A stretch of 64,000 nt of DNA from Mesostigma viride (taxonomy: Eukaryota > Streptophyta > Mesostigmatophyceae > Mesostigmatales > Mesostigmataceae): positions 60,001-124,000 of the forward strand of contig RPFO01000076.1 of assembly GCA_009746045.1 (NCBI GenBank), given 5' to 3'. This document shows, piece after piece, positions 61,859 to 64,000 of the stretch (positions are counted from its first letter, which is position 1; each line of letters opens with the position of its first letter). The notes beneath the pieces were generated by a model that was not told the DNA's origin, did no database searches, and saw nothing but the letters and a program-made list of their open reading frames with translations. The position numbers and the translations under genes were made by a program.

Positions 61859-64000
61859 TTAGGGCAACCTTGAGGAGTGGGGTCTGTGCATCCTGGGCGA
61901 CAATTTCCAAGGGTCGTTGCAGCTAGCGCAATTGCAAATGCCATGGCCTGGCCGAACACCGTCAACTGACCGACGTGATGCCTTGGCAGCATTTTGCAGT
62001 CGACTTGACCGTTGGTGCTTGACCGCACTTTGGCTGACAGGTCGCTGTCCACGACGTGGTCGGCTCGCTCGAGGCCTCGCGCCAGCACCGGACTTGGCAG
62101 TCCAGGACTTGGAAAAATTTGGCAGCTTGGTCGATTTCGCCCTCGCGTCACGAATTTGTTCCCCCTCAGTTAGGCTGGCAGCGTTCGAGCGCCGCGCCTT
62201 TGGTCTGGTCGCCGGACTTTGGTTACTAGTAGGGCTGGCACATCCGGGTCTTTTCTCGACCCGGACCGAACACGAACACCTGGGGAGAGTACCCGAACCC
62301 GAACCCGAACATGTTCGGTACATTCCCAGGTGACCCGAACACGAACACGAACATGTACTGTTTAGGATTGAGTGACCCGAACCCGAACCCGAACATACCC
62401 GAACATTCTACCGAACACGAACAATTCATTAAATAAATTAAAATAAGTGAGAAACTATACATAGTTTGTTGTCACTTTTCATAATACGCAATAAATTAAT
62501 AATGATTACGTAATCATTACCTAAACTAGTCCGGTCGTGCTTAGACAATTCTACTACCGTACAACAGCTTTGCTCTTGCCAGCGTGTCGGCGGACTAATC
62601 TAGGCCGCTTTTTCATCAGAGAAGCGTTGCCTAGTCGGATCACTGGATGGTACTACAGGGATTCCGCCAGAAATGTTCGGTACCGGGTCAGAGGCGAACA
62701 TGTTCGCCCGGTTCCCAGGGTGACCCGAATACGGACACGAACATGTTCTGCAAGTTTCCAGGTGACCCGAACCCGAACAGCACATGTTCGGCCGAACATT
62801 TTTGCCGACCCGAACACCGCACATGTTCGGTATTCGCCCGAACATGTCCGTGTTCGGTATGCGGCGGATGTGCCAGCCCTAGTTACTAGCACCAGTATCA
62901 CCTGGTATGCTGGCGGCGACAACGCGCTCCGCCTGCACTGGGCCGGTCTGGACCGCAGTTTCTGGAAGTACTTCAGCGTCTGACACGGACTTCTCCATTG
63001 CGCTGGAAACTTCTCGAATTGGCGTGAACTTGCACTGGGCCGGCGCAGAGTATATAAAGCCACGCAGTGTGCGAGTAATGCCCAGTAGGCCGCCCCCGAT
63101 CCCGCATACACGGGCAAGCATGGCCAGTATGACCGTTAGGCCCACGGCCAGCCACTCCGCCGCGTGTCCCGAGGCACGTGAGATGCTGCGCTCGCTGCTC
63201 GCCATTTTCTGCCCTTGACAGGCAGCGTCGTTCTTGAAGCTCGTCGCCGACGATTTCAGCTCTGGGATGGCGTCCATCGCTGCGTCCGCACCGTGCGCGG
63301 GCAAAAAGTAGGTGTTGTTCCTCGTCCCGATGCTGCAGTGCCTGCTGTCCAGCACAGCAACCCGCTGGGCGAGGTCGACCTTGTGGCCATCCTTGACGAG
63401 CTGGCCGACTGATAGAAGTCGGGTGCTCAGCCTGGGAACGAGCAGCGCGTTTTGGAGGTGCACGTCTGCCTCCTGGCCCGGCAGCTTCATCTTGACAGTC
63501 CCGATGGCTGTCGCCTTCAGTTTGCCGCCTGAGCCGGCGATTTCCCTGTCGTGAGGGTGCAGGCACACGAAATCCGACGGGCATGGCGTCATGTGACAGC
63601 TCGCTGCAGAATCCAGCACCCAGCTGGTCGGCGCCTTCTTTTCATATTGCGTGAGTGCAGCAGTGTCCGACGGCGATGGCGACTCGGCGATGGTGGCGAA
63701 GACGAAGCCGGACGGCAGCTCTGCAGCCTCCTGGGTGATGTGCGCCTCGCTGGCACCTGGTGAGTGCCCCTTTCTCGCCGCCGATGTCGCGTGGTTCCGT
63801 CGCGTCGCCTGGTTCTTGCGTTCTTGCTTCAGCTCTGGATGCTTCTCCCAGCACTGGGCCTCCACGTGCCCGAGCTTCTTGCAGTGATAGCACCGCTTTC
63901 CTCCACTTTTCTTGGTAGTAGCGTGGAAAGCTTGGCCGTCCGATGAGCTCTCCTTCTTTGCTTCAGCAGAACGCCCTCCCATCAGCATGTCCTCCGCCTC
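61859..64000 (-). CDS. gag-pr: Copia-3 gag-protease (incomplete, split by hAT MITE)
   Basis: The frame 63988-62879 contains a zinc knuckle C-Y-H-C-K-K-L-G-H-V-E-A-Q-C-W, then a canonical Copia protease (W-V-L-D-S-A-A-S-C-H-M-T; G-S-G-G-K-L; L-L-S-V-G-Q-L), with D-S-A instead of D-S/T-G. A hydrophobic segment follows (W-L-A-V-G-L-T-V-I-L-A-M-L), then a C-terminal tail. The frame stops inside the MITE; excising the MITE with one GTTACTAG continues the frame (..G-A-S-N then Q-S-P-A-T-R-P-K) through a Lys/Arg-rich stretch to a stop at 61859. The usual GAG-pre-integrase and integrase do not follow. The N-terminal gag lies beyond 64000. Confidence 0.75.
62230..62881. mobile_element. 652-bp hAT-type MITE in Copia-3
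   Basis: 17-bp perfect terminal inverted repeats TAGGGCTGGCACATCCG (62230-62246, 62865-62881) and 8-bp TSD GTTACTAG (62222-62229, 62882-62889): diagnostic of hAT. Near both ends the element is packed with CCGAACA/CATGTTCGG motifs, like the subterminal transposase-binding repeats of hAT elements. No coding capacity. Confidence 0.93.

Larger units (their letters stand above)
59893..64000 (-). mobile_element. Copia-3: partial Copia element (3' LTR and gag-protease part)
   Basis: Minus-strand element entering from the right edge. It has a 3' LTR (59893-60644), polypurine tract AAGGGGGG, tandem PPT-containing repeats, an untranslated stretch of about 1.2 kb, and a gag-protease ORF (61859 to past 64000) interrupted by a hAT-type MITE. 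No integrase, RT or RNase H is found between the protease ORF and the LTR, so this copy is either internally deleted or a non-autonomous gag-protease derivative. Confidence 0.8.

Overview
The window reads as nuclear DNA of a green-lineage alga (chlorophyte or streptophyte alga; species not determinable here). The main evidence is one intact host gene on the minus strand at 22812-23186. It encodes a 124-residue TRM112 whose N-terminus and core resemble plant SMO2/TRM112 more than animal TRMT112. Almost everything else is transposable elements, their remnants, and low-complexity repeats. I see no rRNA, tRNA, CRISPR or prokaryotic gene organisation.

Layout. 1-6390: intergenic DNA with 8-bp ATGGATGC minisatellites and a GGGTAC motif cluster. 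6392-7184: remnant of a PHD-finger protein, probably transposon-derived, abutting a 436-bp MITE (7185-7620). 7957-10151: Copia remnant (Copia-0, minus). 10350-21101: plus-strand 3' end of another retroelement (element E), split at 10832/18865 by a complete 8.0-kb Copia (Copia-1, minus, TSD GGCAC). 21102-22015: LINE fragments. 22812-23186: TRM112. 23541-24449: pogo-like MITE. 24531-24556: palindrome resembling an E2F site. 24.6-27.3 kb: mostly featureless DNA with a foldback repeat.

27267-57465 is a nest of retroelements. Decayed Gypsy-A (27267-32348, plus) abuts related Gypsy-B (starts 32349, plus). The gag of Gypsy-B is interrupted twice. Gypsy-M (33952-45115, minus, TSD ACTC) comes first, then 26 bp of Gypsy-B, then Copia-2 (45146-52972, minus, TSD GTACT); Gypsy-B then resumes to its truncation near 57465. 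Gypsy-M is itself interrupted by a 431-bp MITE (35895-36325, TSD TAA). 57.5-59.9 kb holds motif-cluster repeats, a foldback MITE and a possible C-terminal host exon. 59893-64000 is a fourth Copia (Copia-3, minus) with 3' LTR, polypurine tract and gag-protease ORF, interrupted by a 652-bp hAT-type MITE (TSD GTTACTAG). It continues past the window edge.

The most notable content is in the young elements. Gypsy-M encodes a C5-cytosine DNA methyltransferase domain between protease and reverse transcriptase, and its pol ends in a PHD finger. It also has a 15-nt sequence just downstream of the 5' LTR that is perfectly complementary to a site inside the LTR (possible Tf1-like self-priming), and a circularly permuted LTR arrangement. 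Copia-1 and Copia-2 share an unusual plan: LTR ends AGTT..AACT, an extra ORF before gag, an in-frame TGA between gag and pol, a protease-like domain with a D-T-N triad placed after the integrase, and H-G-D-D in place of Y-x-D-D in the reverse transcriptase. Nearly every frame break in the young elements falls in a G/C homopolymer and may be sequencing error. All product calls are from reading motifs; no database search was possible.
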